Assembly: GCA_001771285.1 (NCBI GenBank) | Contig: METI01000081.1 | Coordinates: forward strand, 1 to 52,021 | DNA length: 52,021 nt | Reading direction: 5' to 3' | Origin: a candidate division NC10 bacterium RIFCSPLOWO2_12_FULL_66_18 | Lineage (GTDB): Bacteria; Methylomirabilota; Methylomirabilia; Methylomirabilales; 2-02-FULL-66-22 | Shown: positions 30,386-39,212 of the stretch, one piece after another | Position numbering within the stretch: position 1 is the first letter of the stretch | How the letters are laid out: each line of letters begins with the position of its first letter | Program-made: the position numbers and the translations under genes | Notes under the pieces: generated by a model | What the model saw: the letters and a program-made list of their open reading frames with translations, nothing else | What the model was told of the DNA's origin: nothing | Databases searched by the model: none

Positions 30386-31813
30386 ATGGGAACGAGAAGA
30401 CGGTGGCTGTGGCGTGTCCCCTGGATCGCCGCCCTGTGCCTGGCGCTGGCCCTCATCGGGCCGGGTCTCACGGGGACGGCGGCCGCGGGGGAGAAGCTGG
30501 TCGTGTGGTGGAACAAGGGCTACTACCCCGAAGAAGACGCCGCGATGCAGAAGATCGTGAAGGAGTTTGAGGCCAAGCAGAAGGTTGAGGTGGACCTCTC
30601 CTTCACCGCGCAGGAGGACCTGCTGAAGAAGATCACGGCGGCCCTCATCGCCCGCCGCGTGCCGGACGTGGCCTTCTGTTTCTTCAACGACTGGCAGGTG
30701 ATCCCGAAGTACGGCTGGAACGATCAACTTGCGGACGTGTCCGACCTGATCAAGGAGCTGAGGCCCCGGTACAACGAGAAGATGCTCGAGGTTGCCTACG
30801 TCTTCAACAACAAGACCAAGAAGCGGGCATACTACGGCATCCCCATCGAAGCCCAGACCATGCACATCCACTACTGGCGGGATATGCTGAAAGAGGTGGG
30901 GATGGAGGACGATCCAGCCAAGATCCCGATGAAGTGGGACGAGTACTGGGGCTACTGGAAGAAGGCCCAGGACGCCCTGCGGAAGAAGGACCCGGCCAAG
31001 TACGGCAAGCTGTACGGGATCGGGATGACCATGTCCACCCGCGCCAGCGACACGTTGTACAACTTCGACATGGCCCTGCTCTCGTTCAACGGCGAGCTGC
31101 TGGACAAGGGCGGCAAGGTGGTCGCCGACCAGCCGAAGAACCGTGAGGCCATCATCAACACGCTCAAGTGGTTCGGGGAGCTGTTCACCTCCGGCTATGT
31201 CCCGCCGGATGCCACCAACTGGTCGGACGGCGACAACAACGCCGGGTTCCACAACAAGAGCATCGTGATGACGCCGAACCCGTCGCAGAGCATCCCGGCA
31301 TCCCAGTTCTTCAACAAGGACGATCCGCAGAAGACCAACTACTTCGATAACATGGCCACCATCGAGTGGCCGGCCGGGCCGGACGGGAAGAAGGCGCGGT
31401 ACCTGAGCGCGGTGAAGACGGTGATCATCCCCAAGGACAGCAAGAACCAGAAGCTGGCCAAGGATTTCGTGCGCTTCGTCCTGGAGCCGGCGCGGTTCCT
31501 GGAGTACGTCAAGGCCGCCAACGGCCGCTGGTACCCGGCCTTCACCGACGTCGCGAAGGATCCCTTCTGGCGAGCGGGGCACCGGGGACCCAAGGGCCAA
31601 AAGGATCCCCACGTCCCGGTGGCCACCACGATCTACCAAGACCGCGACAACAAGGCCTTCGAACACTGGAAGCACCCGGCCAACTCCCAGGTTTACGACG
31701 AGAACATCTGGGGCAAAGCGATGGCGCGTATCGCGATCGACAAGTGGCCCCCCGAGAAAGCGGCCGACGAGGCGATCGATCGAATGAAGGCGATCTTTGC
31801 CGGGTACAAGTAG
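30386..31813 (+). CDS. Sugar ABC transporter substrate-binding protein
   Basis: Extracytoplasmic solute-binding protein of the carbohydrate (CUT1) type, 475 residues. ATG at 30386 follows AAAGGAGG at seven bases and opens a signal peptide (RRRWLWR, hydrophobic about 8-27, cleavage after TAAA-like sequence near 33). The mature start EKLVVWWNKGYYPEED and VPDVAFCFFNDW are typical of family-1 binding proteins. No lipobox cysteine is seen, so it may be soluble in the periplasm. It precedes two permease genes. Substrate unknown. Confidence 0.9.
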   Translation: MGTRRRWLWRVPWIAALCLALALIGPGLTGTAAAGEKLVVWWNKGYYPEEDAAMQKIVKEFEAKQKVEVDLSFTAQEDLLKKITAALIARRVPDVAFCFFNDWQVIPKYGWNDQLADVSDLIKELRPRYNEKMLEVAYVFNNKTKKRAYYGIPIEAQTMHIHYWRDMLKEVGMEDDPAKIPMKWDEYWGYWKKAQDALRKKDPAKYGKLYGIGMTMSTRASDTLYNFDMALLSFNGELLDKGGKVVADQPKNREAIINTLKWFGELFTSGYVPPDATNWSDGDNNAGFHNKSIVMTPNPSQSIPASQFFNKDDPQKTNYFDNMATIEWPAGPDGKKARYLSAVKTVIIPKDSKNQKLAKDFVRFVLEPARFLEYVKAANGRWYPAFTDVAKDPFWRAGHRGPKGQKDPHVPVATTIYQDRDNKAFEHWKHPANSQVYDENIWGKAMARIAIDKWPPEKAADEAIDRMKAIFAGYK

Positions 31814-31833
31814 CACGCCAGGGAATGTCACGG

Positions 31834-31863
31834 CGCGAAGGGGGGTGAATGCCCCCCTTCGCG
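31834..31863 (+). terminator. Strong hairpin between binding-protein and permease genes
   Basis: A perfect 12-bp stem, CGCGAAGGGGGG (31834-31845) with CCCCCCTTCGCG (31852-31863), closes a 6-base loop TGAATG and is followed by TTTCT. This looks like an intrinsic terminator or attenuator that would lower permease expression relative to the binding protein. The loop contains an in-frame ATG (31849) of the permease frame. Confidence 0.7.
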
Positions 31864-31893
31864 TTTCTGGTGCGCACCACCCGCGAGGAGAGG

Positions 31894-32721
31894 ATGGTCC
31901 GCCTGCTCCACAACCGGACATTCCACGGCTTCATGTTCAGCGCGCCGCTGCTGGCGCTCTTCGGGGCCTTCGTCATCTATCCGATGGCCTTCGGCATCTA
32001 CTACGCCCTGGATCGGGACAGCTACCGGGCGCTCTTCGGGGACCCCACCTTTCGCCAGACGGTCTGGAATACGATCTGGTACGTCGGGGTCGCGGTAAAC
32101 GTCAAGCTGTTCCTGGCCTTGCTGCTCTCCGGGATCTTGGATTACCCGTACCGGTGGATCCGGGTCCTGAGCGCCCTGTTCCTCATCCCCTGGGCCATCC
32201 CGGCCCTCCCCGGGATCCTCTCCTTCCGCTGGATGCTCAACTCTCAGTGGGGAATCTTCAACCACCTCCTCACGAAGTTCGGCCTCCCGTCCGTCCCATG
32301 GCTGGCACGGCACGACACCGCACTGGGGGCGATCATCGTTTTCCACATCTGGAAGTATCTCCCCTTCTGGACCATCATCTTCCTGGCGGGGCGGCGGGCC
32401 ATCCCCCACGAGCTGTACGAGGCGGCGGCCATTGACGGGGCTCAGCCGGTGCAGAATTTTCGTTTCGTCACTTTCCCGCTGCTGCGAAACCTCTACCTCA
32501 TCTGCACGCTCCTCTCGATGGTGTTCACGCTGGGGGACTTCACGGTCCCCTGGCTGCTGGCCGGCGGGGCCCCAGGCGACTCGACCCACGTGCTCGCGAC
32601 CCTGGCGTACCGGTACACCTTCCACATGGGCCGGCTGGAGTGGGGGATGGCCACCTTCGCCGTGGCCCTGCCGGTGACGCTGTTCTTCATCTTCCTCCTG
32701 TTGCGGTGGGTCAAGATATGA
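31894..32721 (+). CDS. Sugar ABC transporter permease (MalF-like)
   Basis: Inner-membrane permease with six predicted helices. The EAA loop reads ELYEAAAIDGAQPVQNFRFVTFPLL near residue 185, where the ATPase docks. ATG at 31894, just after GAGGAGAGG, is preferred; the ATG at 31849 lies in the loop of the 12-bp hairpin and has a poorer start context. The stop overlaps the next permease start (ATGA), so the two permeases are coupled. Confidence 0.9.
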   Translation: MVRLLHNRTFHGFMFSAPLLALFGAFVIYPMAFGIYYALDRDSYRALFGDPTFRQTVWNTIWYVGVAVNVKLFLALLLSGILDYPYRWIRVLSALFLIPWAIPALPGILSFRWMLNSQWGIFNHLLTKFGLPSVPWLARHDTALGAIIVFHIWKYLPFWTIIFLAGRRAIPHELYEAAAIDGAQPVQNFRFVTFPLLRNLYLICTLLSMVFTLGDFTVPWLLAGGAPGDSTHVLATLAYRYTFHMGRLEWGMATFAVALPVTLFFIFLLLRWVKI

Positions 32722-33578
32722 GCGCGAGCGGGCACCAGCGGAACCGATTCCTGGTCCAGGCGGGCCTCAGCGGCCTGGCGGTCCTGATTCTGGCCTGGAC
32801 GCTCTTCCCCGTCTACTACATGGTCCTGCTATCGCTCACGCCGACGAACGACTTGTTCCGGCCCGGCCTGTACATCGATAATCCAACCCTGAAGAGCTAC
32901 ATCTACACGATGGGCCAGGACAACCCCTTCGTCCGGTACTTCTGGCGACAGCTTGGAACGAGCCTCATCGTGGCGATCTGGACCATGGCGACGGTCATGG
33001 TGATCGCCTCGCTGGGCTCGTTTGCCATGGCCAGGATCCACTTCCGGTTTCGCCGCTTCGTCTCGGGCCTGACCCTCTTCACCTACATCATCCCGGCGTC
33101 GTTCCTGTCCATCCCGTTCTTCAAGATGATGGCGGATTACGACCTGCTTGACACGAAACTTGCGTTGGTTCTGGCCATGGTCACGTTCGCCTCCCCCTAT
33201 GCGCTCTGGGTGCTGTCCGACTACGCACGCACGCTTCCTCCGGAGATCGAAGAGGCGGGGGCCATCGATGGGGCGGGGGCGCTCACGACCTTCTTCTATC
33301 TCTACCTTCCCCTGATCTTGCCTCCGCTGATCGCCATCGGCACATACGCCTTCCTGTATGCCTGGAACGAATACCTGTATGCCCTGCTCCTGCTCACCGG
33401 GGAACACAACATCCCCATCCCTGTGGCGATGGGGAACTTCCTGACCACCGACAACGCCCCCTGGAACCTGCTGATGGCAGTCTCCACGGTCTACGCGATT
33501 CCGCCGGTCATCCTCTATTATTGCTTCAAGCGTTACCTGGTCAGCGGGCTGGTGTCGGGGGCGGTGGTCGGGACGTAG
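32718..33578 (+). CDS. Sugar ABC transporter permease (MalG-like)
   Basis: Second permease of the CUT1 pair, 286 residues, six predicted helices. The N-terminal LFPVYYMVLLSLTP and the EAA motif EIEEAGAIDGAGALTTFFYLYLPLI are typical of MalG. The ATG at 32718 overlaps the TGA of the upstream permease. No ATPase gene follows; the next gene is a bactofilin after a 180-bp gap with its own promoter, so the system must use an ATPase coded elsewhere. Confidence 0.92.
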   Translation: MSASGHQRNRFLVQAGLSGLAVLILAWTLFPVYYMVLLSLTPTNDLFRPGLYIDNPTLKSYIYTMGQDNPFVRYFWRQLGTSLIVAIWTMATVMVIASLGSFAMARIHFRFRRFVSGLTLFTYIIPASFLSIPFFKMMADYDLLDTKLALVLAMVTFASPYALWVLSDYARTLPPEIEEAGAIDGAGALTTFFYLYLPLILPPLIAIGTYAFLYAWNEYLYALLLLTGEHNIPIPVAMGNFLTTDNAPWNLLMAVSTVYAIPPVILYYCFKRYLVSGLVSGAVVGT

Positions 33579-33648
33579 GTGAACGCGCCGGAGCGTGCGA
33601 GCGACGCCGAAAGCGCGCGCTGGTCGACAGGGTTCGCCGACTTTCGAA

Positions 33649-33677
33649 TTGACAGCCCCATTCTCCTCTGTTAGTTT
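33649..33677 (+). promoter_or_regulatory. Promoter upstream of the bactofilin gene
   Basis: TTGACA at 33649-33654, a 17-bp spacer and TAGTTT at 33672-33677. It lies in an otherwise featureless gap and would give a leader of about 95 bases. Confidence 0.5.
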
Positions 33678-33778
33678 GGCGCCATCGGTCGTCCGGGGCG
33701 TTCTCATCAGTCGCACGTCGCTTCAGTTTCCGCCCGGACGCAACCCCCTTCTCATTCATCATGCCCCTGGAGGCCACC

Positions 33779-34201
33779 GTGCTGAAGCGGGACAAGGAGC
33801 GGGTCGGGACCGACTTCGGTGAGATCCGCGCCTTCCTCGGGGAGGGAACCCAGTTCAAGGGGGTGCTGAGCTTCGCCGGCGCCGTTCGCATTGACGGTCA
33901 ACTGGAAGGCGAGATCGTCGGCGAGGAGGCGCTCATCATCGGCGAGCCTGGGCAGGTGAAGGCCGAGATCGAGGTCGGGACCCTGGTGGTCAGCGGCCAG
34001 GTGCAGGGGAACATCACCGCCAAGCAGCGCGTGGAGCTCCTGCGGCCGAGCCGGGTGACCGGCACGATCCGAACCCCCTGTTTGGTGGTGGCTGAAGGCG
34101 CCCTGTTCAACGGGAGCTGTGAGATGGCCAGCCCGGACGAGGGCAAGGTCGTCCGCCTCCAGCCGAAGGAGGAGGGCCTGCAGGCGGCCGAGCGGGCGTG
34201 A
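33779..34201 (+). CDS. Bactofilin family cytoskeletal protein
   Basis: Bactofilins form nucleotide-free filaments of a right-handed beta helix. The central region (FLGEGTQFKGVLSFAGAVRIDGQLEGEI, then repeated hydrophobic-glycine patterns to about residue 115) shows the DUF583 repeat. GTG at 33779 is chosen because GGAGG lies five bases before it; the ATG at 33761 adds six residues but has no ribosome-binding site. The product is 140 residues. The short C-terminal tail is acidic and charged. With MglA near 0.5 kb it suggests organised cell polarity, which is inference. Confidence 0.9.
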   Translation: MLKRDKERVGTDFGEIRAFLGEGTQFKGVLSFAGAVRIDGQLEGEIVGEEALIIGEPGQVKAEIEVGTLVVSGQVQGNITAKQRVELLRPSRVTGTIRTPCLVVAEGALFNGSCEMASPDEGKVVRLQPKEEGLQAAERA

Positions 34202-34356
34202 CCCCAGCCCCCTGAGTGCCAGGCGCTGTCTTCAGCGTCGTTGTGTTTCGATCTCCCCGGTGCGTTCCGCCCGCCATCCGGTCCTCCCTGCCCGCACGCC
34301 CCCCTTTGCCCGCGGCCGTCCGCTGACCGCGGACGGATCGGGCCGGTGCCGACGAG

Positions 34357-35532
34357 ATGAGAGTCTATCTGGACCACAACGCCACAACGCCGCTGCACCC
34401 CGAGGTGCTGGCGGCCATGCTGCCCTTCCTCACGGAACGGTTCGGCAACCCCAGCTCGCTCCACGCCTGGGGGCAGGAGGCCCGCCAGGCCCTGGAACAG
34501 GCGCGGACGACTGTGGCGCGGGCCCTGGGATCCGGGGACAAGGACAGCGTGGTCTTCACCGCGGGGGGGACCGAGTCCGACAATCTCGCCCTCCTGGGCG
34601 CGGCGGCCGCCCAGGAGACGCGGGGCCGCCACGTGATCGTCTCCGCCGTGGAGCACCACGCCGTCCTGCACGCGGCCGCTCACCTCCAGCGCCACGGCTT
34701 CGCGGTGACCCGCCTCCCCGTGGACGGGCAGGGGCTCCTGGACCCGGACGAGGTGCGGCGGGCCATCCGGCCGGACACCATCCTGGTCAGCCTCCTGCAC
34801 GGGAACAACGAGACCGGCGTTCTGTTCCCCATCGACCGGGTGGGGCGGATCTGCCGCGAGCGCGGGGTGACGTTTCACACCGATGCCGTGCAGAGCTTCG
34901 GCAAGCTTCCCCTGGACGTGGGGGCGCTCCAGGTGGACCTCCTCTCCCTCTCGGGCCACAAGATTCACGGGCCGAAGGGCGTGGGCGCCCTCTGCATCCG
35001 GCGCGGGACGCAGATGCAGGCCCTGATCCACGGCGGGACGCAGGAGCGCTCGCGCCGCGCGGGGACGGAGAACGTGGCGGCCGCCGTCGGCTTGGCCCGG
35101 GCGACCGAGCTCGCCCTCCTGGATCAGGAGGCCGCGGCCAAGCGCCTGGCCGATCTCCGGGACCGGCTGGAGCACGGCCTGATGTCGGCGCTCCGGGGTG
35201 TCCTGCGGAACGGCCATGCGATCGAGCGGCTGCCCCACACGACGAACCTGGCCTTTGCCGGCGCGGAGGCGGAGTCGTTGATCCTGGCCCTGGATCTGTC
35301 CGGCGTGGGGATCTCTTCGGGCGCTGCCTGCTCCTCCGGCTCTCTGGAGCCGTCGCACGTCCTCGCGGCCATGGGTCTTCCGCGGGAACGGGCGGAGAGC
35401 TCGGTGCGGTTCTCCCTGGGCCGGGGGACGACGCCGGAGGAGATCGCTCGCGTGCTGGAGATCCTCCCACCGATCGTGGAACGGATGCGCCGGGTGAACG
35501 CGGGCCGCGCCCCGGCAGAGGCGCGGACGTGA
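34357..35532 (+). CDS. Cysteine desulfurase (NifS/IscS type)
   Basis: PLP enzyme that takes sulfur from cysteine and passes it on as a persulfide. 391 residues. The N-terminal YLDHNATTPLHPEVLAAM is diagnostic, the PLP lysine is K202 (LSGHKIHGPKG), and the catalytic cysteine is C325 (SGAACSSGS) on the mobile loop. RAGTENVAA and SSVRFSLG are conserved. Its last bases overlap the mnmA start (GTGA), which suggests its main sulfur acceptor is MnmA. The short loop around the cysteine, with SGAACSSGS, is like group I enzymes. Confidence 0.95.
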   Translation: MRVYLDHNATTPLHPEVLAAMLPFLTERFGNPSSLHAWGQEARQALEQARTTVARALGSGDKDSVVFTAGGTESDNLALLGAAAAQETRGRHVIVSAVEHHAVLHAAAHLQRHGFAVTRLPVDGQGLLDPDEVRRAIRPDTILVSLLHGNNETGVLFPIDRVGRICRERGVTFHTDAVQSFGKLPLDVGALQVDLLSLSGHKIHGPKGVGALCIRRGTQMQALIHGGTQERSRRAGTENVAAAVGLARATELALLDQEAAAKRLADLRDRLEHGLMSALRGVLRNGHAIERLPHTTNLAFAGAEAESLILALDLSGVGISSGAACSSGSLEPSHVLAAMGLPRERAESSVRFSLGRGTTPEEIARVLEILPPIVERMRRVNAGRAPAEART

Positions 35533-36653
35533 TCCCTCGCGCCGAGGCAGACGGGACGATCGTCGTGGCCATGAGCGGTGGCGTGGACTCCGCCGTGGCG
35601 GCGGCGCTGCTCGCCCGGCAGGGCCTGCCGGTCGTCGGGATCACCCTGCGGACCTGGTCCAGCCTGCGCCCGGCCGACCTCTCGCAGCAGTTCGACAGTT
35701 GCTGCTCGCCCGGGGCGGTGGAGGACGCGCGGAGCGTGGCCCAGGCGCTCTCGATCCCCTACTATGTCCTCAACTACGAGGCGGAGTTCGATCGCGAGGT
35801 CATCCAGTACTTCACCGAGGCCTACCTCCACGGGGAGACACCCAATCCCTGCGTGCCCTGCAACTCCCGGCTGAAGTTCGGCTCGCTCTTCACCCGGGCC
35901 CGGGGCTGGGGCGCCACGCGGGTGGCCACCGGGCACTACGCTCGGGTGGAGCGCGACCCGGCCACGGGGCGCTACCGGCTTCGCCGCGCCGCGGACCCGC
36001 GCAAGGACCAGAGCTATTTCCTCTACACCCTGACCCAGGAGCAACTGGCGGCGGCGCTCTTTCCCGTGGGGCACCTGCGAAAGGAGGAAACCCGCCGCAT
36101 CGCGGCCGAGTTGGGATTGACGGTGGCCGACAAGCCGGACAGCCAGGAGATCTGCTTCGTGCCCCGGGACTACCGCGCATATCTCCGGGAGCGCGTCGGC
36201 GCCGCCATCCAGCCCGGGACGATCCGGGATACGGCCGGCGCGGTGCGCGGACAGCACCCGGGGATCGCCTTCTACACCGTGGGGCAGCGGCGCGGCCTGG
36301 GGATCGCCAGCAGCCAGCCCCTGTACGTGATCGACCTGGACCCCACGCGAAACGAGGTGGTCGTCGGCGACGAACAGGAGCTGTGGACGCGGGAACTGGA
36401 GGCGGAGCGGGTGAATCTCATCGCCATCGAGTGCCTCTCCGAGCCCCAGCGGGTCCTGGCCAAGGTCCGGTACGCCCAGGCGCCCGCGCCCGCCGCGCTG
36501 ATTCCCCTGCCAGGTGACCGGGTGCGCCTCTGCTTCGACGAGCCCCAGCGAGCCGCGGCCCCGGGCCAAGCCGCGGTCTTTTACGACGCGAACGACCCGG
36601 ACCTGGTGGTCGGGGGCGGGACGATCCTGCGGCAATGCAAAATGTCAAACTGA
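35529..36653 (+). CDS. mnmA: tRNA-specific 2-thiouridylase MnmA
   Basis: Installs the 2-thio group on wobble uridine of Lys, Glu and Gln tRNAs using ATP and persulfide sulfur. GTG at 35529 overlaps the stop of the cysteine desulfurase, giving 374 residues. The PP-loop MSGGVDSA is at residues 15-22. The catalytic cysteines are in NPCVPCNSRLKFG and SQEICFVP, and DPRKDQSYFLYTL and VGQRRGLG are conserved. The C-terminal tail QCKMSN is coded by the start of word island C. A shorter ATG start at 35571 is possible but less likely given the overlap. Confidence 0.95.
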   Translation: MIPRAEADGTIVVAMSGGVDSAVAAALLARQGLPVVGITLRTWSSLRPADLSQQFDSCCSPGAVEDARSVAQALSIPYYVLNYEAEFDREVIQYFTEAYLHGETPNPCVPCNSRLKFGSLFTRARGWGATRVATGHYARVERDPATGRYRLRRAADPRKDQSYFLYTLTQEQLAAALFPVGHLRKEETRRIAAELGLTVADKPDSQEICFVPRDYRAYLRERVGAAIQPGTIRDTAGAVRGQHPGIAFYTVGQRRGLGIASSQPLYVIDLDPTRNEVVVGDEQELWTRELEAERVNLIAIECLSEPQRVLAKVRYAQAPAPAALIPLPGDRVRLCFDEPQRAAAPGQAAVFYDANDPDLVVGGGTILRQCKMSN

Positions 36654-36790
36654 CAACGGACAATGAAGAACCGACAACGAACCGGAGGACTCAACACGGA
36701 CAACCGAAAACAGCACTTACCCATTTTTCGGCTGTCAGTTGTCGGTTGTCAGTTTTGCATTGGAGGTGTCAGTTGTCGGTTTCCCGTTTT
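36640..36790. repeat. Word island C: TGACAAC / GTTGTCA words
   Basis: About 150 bp dominated by variants of one 7-base word: CTGACAACGGACAAT, CCGACAACG and CGGACAACC, then inverted GTCAGTTGTCGGTTGTCAG and GTGTCAGTTGTCGG. AAACTGACAAC (36647-36657) pairs perfectly with GTTGTCAGTTT (36745-36755). The last codons of mnmA lie inside. No known repeat family recognised. Confidence 0.65.
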
Positions 36791-36810
36791 TCATTGCAGG
36801 AGACCTGCCG

Positions 36811-38256
36811 ATGGATGACCGCGAACTCATTCGCGCGACGTTGTCTTCCCTCTCGCGTCGCCTGCGCCTGGTTCGGGCCCTCTCCGCCAGCGTCCGGTTC
36901 CTGGTGGTGGGCCTGGCACTCGCTCTTGCGCCCCTCCTCTTGAAAGGGTTCTTCCCGGTCGCCAGCCCTCTCGCAGCCCTGGGCCTGACCGGCGGCCTGG
37001 CACTCCTGGGACTCTTCTACGGCCTACTAGCGCGGCTCCCCCTGGCGCACGCGGCGCGCCTCGCGGATGGCCGGTTGCACCTGAAAGAGCGCCTGACCAG
37101 CGCGCAGGAGCACCTGGCCCTGACCGATCCCCCCGATCTCGCCCGCGCCCAGCTTGCCGAGACCGCGGCGCGCCTTCGGGAGATCCGCCCGGAGAGCGCG
37201 TTCCCCGTGCGGCTCCCCCCGGAAGCCCGCTGGGCCCCGCCCGTGGCGGCCCTGGTCCTGGCCCTCTTCCTGCTGCCCCCCCTGCCCTTGCGCCTGCCCG
37301 CCGGCGCCGGCGGGCCTACCCCCCAGGCGACCAAGGCGGACGAGGAGCAGGGGCGGGAGAAACCGCTCGAGCAGAAGCTGGTGACCCCGGCCGTCCCCGA
37401 CGAACTCTTCCCCAAGACGCGCGAGCGCGAGGCGCAGCGCGGCCCCCTGTCCTCGCGGGATCGCTCGGGGGACCTGGCGGCGGTCTTCCGGGACACCAAG
37501 ATGAGCCAGCAGCGCCCGGACTTCGGCAGCTTCATCAAGCAGGGGGACGAGCGCCTGAAGCTCCTGGCACGCCCCGAGAGCATCCCGGACCTGAGCCGGG
37601 ACGTCACCCAGAGCCCCTACCAAGTGATGATCCGGCGGATGCAGGAGCAGCTCAAGGCGGGGCGGATGCAGGGCCTGACGTGGGAGCAGATCGAGCGCCT
37701 GCTGTCCGAGCTGGGGCAGAGCGGCCAGCGGTTCGGGGCCGGCGGGCTGCCCGAGGACCTCATGAGCGAGATGGAGGGACAGGGGGCCGGCTCTTCGGAC
37801 AAGATGCTGGATGCCCTGGCCCGCGCCCTGAATCGGCTTCGCGACCGCGACGAGGCGACCCGGGGCCGGGGGCGCAACCTCCGCCAGGGGCCGTCCCGCC
37901 AGACGGGATCGGGACAGGATCGGGGCGAGGGGGAAAGCGACCAGGGCGAAGACGGGTCCCCGGGCGGCTCGTTGCCGGGGAAGGGCAAGTCGCTCCAGAC
38001 CCGGGGCGACCCCACATCGCGGATCGGTGGCGAGAAGCAGGGCTCCACGCTGGAGGGCGATCTGCGGGAGGGCCAGATGGAGGCCTACGACACGAACCTC
38101 TCGGGGCCGGGAGCCGAGAACCCCTCGCGCCTGCCGTACATGGACGTGTTCTCGCAATACCGGAAGATGATGGAGGAGGCCCTGACCAAGGAGCCGATCC
38201 CCTTCAACTACCGGGAGCAGGTCAAGGAGTACTTCCGCTCCCTGGAGAACCGATGA
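36811..38256 (+). CDS. DUF4175-like membrane protein of a MoxR/VWA cluster
   Basis: 481 residues from ATG at 36811 (GGAG ten bases before). Two adjacent membrane segments at about 28-48 and 52-74, a heptad-like helical stretch at 80-130, a third membrane segment at about 142-161, then a long, charged, low-complexity region (Gly/Arg/Asp/Gln) to the end. The layout resembles DUF4175-type proteins found beside DUF58/VWA/MoxR genes. It starts the plus-strand cluster ending at moxR. Role unknown; possibly an anchor for the MoxR-driven complex, which is inference. Confidence 0.7.
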   Translation: MDDRELIRATLSSLSRRLRLVRALSASVRFLVVGLALALAPLLLKGFFPVASPLAALGLTGGLALLGLFYGLLARLPLAHAARLADGRLHLKERLTSAQEHLALTDPPDLARAQLAETAARLREIRPESAFPVRLPPEARWAPPVAALVLALFLLPPLPLRLPAGAGGPTPQATKADEEQGREKPLEQKLVTPAVPDELFPKTREREAQRGPLSSRDRSGDLAAVFRDTKMSQQRPDFGSFIKQGDERLKLLARPESIPDLSRDVTQSPYQVMIRRMQEQLKAGRMQGLTWEQIERLLSELGQSGQRFGAGGLPEDLMSEMEGQGAGSSDKMLDALARALNRLRDRDEATRGRGRNLRQGPSRQTGSGQDRGEGESDQGEDGSPGGSLPGKGKSLQTRGDPTSRIGGEKQGSTLEGDLREGQMEAYDTNLSGPGAENPSRLPYMDVFSQYRKMMEEALTKEPIPFNYREQVKEYFRSLENR

Positions 38257-38272
38257 CCCCCTTGCCTCAGCG

Positions 38273-38320
38273 CCGTTCACGTTTCACGCGTCACGCATCA
38301 CGTCCTCACGCATCACGCCC
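38273..38320. repeat. Word island D: CACGCATCACG words
   Basis: 48 bp of TTCACG, TTTCACG, CGTCACGCATCACG and CTCACGCATCACG. CGCGTCACGCATCACG (38287-38302) occurs inverted in island E at 45193-45208, 6.9 kb away. Confidence 0.65.
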
Positions 38321-38330
38321 CAGGTGACCG

Positions 38331-39212
38331 ATGGCGCAACGAATCTTTGACCAGGAGTTCCTGAAGCGGCTGGATTCCCTGTCCATCGTCTCCCGCAAGG
38401 TGGTGACGGGCCGGGCCAAGGGAGAACGGCGCAGCCTCCGCAAAGGGGCGGGCGTCGAGTTCCAGGACTACCGCCCCTACGTGATGGGGGACGACCTCCG
38501 CTATGTGGATTGGAACATCTACAGCCGGCTGGATAAGCTGTTCCTCAAGCTGTTCGTGGAGGAGGAGGATCTGTGCCTCCACCTCCTGGTGGACGGCAGC
38601 GCCTCCATGGGGTTCGGGCAGCCGCCGAAGCTGGAGTATGCCCTGCAGGTGGCGGCGGCGCTGGGGTACATCGGCCTCAGCAATCTGGAGCGGGTGGCCC
38701 TGGCGCACTTCGCGGGCGAGCTGACCCGCATGCTGCGCCCGCGGCGGGGGCGCGGCCAGATCCTCCCGCTGCTAGATTTCCTGTCCAGCGTGGAGGCCAA
38801 GGGCCCCACCAATCTGAACGGCTGCCTGGCGAATTACGCCCTGCGTAACCGGGTGCCGGGCGTGGTGGTGGTGCTGACCGACCTCCTGGATCCGGGCGGC
38901 TACGCCGACGGCCTGAAAGCGCTTCTGCAGCGTCGCTACGAGGTCTTCCTGCTGCACGTGGTGAGCGAGGAGGAGCTGCGCCCGCAACTCCGGGGCGATT
39001 TGACGCTCGTGGATGCGGAGGGGGGCGACAGTCGGGAGGTCAGCGTGGATCGCGGGGCGCTGGAACGGTACCAGGCGCGCCTCCACGGCCACTTCGCCGA
39101 GGCCGAGCGGTTCTGCGCCCGCCACCGCGTGGACTACCTGCGCACCAGCACCGCGGTGCCGTTTCAGGACCTGATCCTCCGGCACCTGCGGCGGGGCGGA
39201 TTCCTGCGATGA
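38331..39212 (+). CDS. DUF58 domain protein
   Basis: 293 residues of the DUF58 family, a VWA-like fold associated with MoxR ATPases. The signature GVEFQDYRPYVMGDDLRYVDWNIYSR sits near residues 42-67, and the degenerate metal-site segment LLVDGSASMGFG near residue 87. ATG at 38331 follows AGGTGA. It overlaps the VWA giant by ATGA. These proteins usually act with MoxR to mature or assemble extracytoplasmic or metal-loaded complexes; the client here is unknown. Confidence 0.92.
   Translation: MAQRIFDQEFLKRLDSLSIVSRKVVTGRAKGERRSLRKGAGVEFQDYRPYVMGDDLRYVDWNIYSRLDKLFLKLFVEEEDLCLHLLVDGSASMGFGQPPKLEYALQVAAALGYIGLSNLERVALAHFAGELTRMLRPRRGRGQILPLLDFLSSVEAKGPTNLNGCLANYALRNRVPGVVVVLTDLLDPGGYADGLKALLQRRYEVFLLHVVSEEELRPQLRGDLTLVDAEGGDSREVSVDRGALERYQARLHGHFAEAERFCARHRVDYLRTSTAVPFQDLILRHLRRGGFLR

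Noticed and set aside
28847..31921. A 1,024-codon open frame antisense across pckA and the ABC genes
   Set aside because: It spans two divergent genes and their promoter gap, shows no family motif, and is explained by GC-rich codon bias.
38264..38330. CRISPR array from the CACGCATCACG copies
   Set aside because: The copies touch each other without spacers of even length, and no cas genes are present. The same holds for the other word islands and for the IS21 end repeats.
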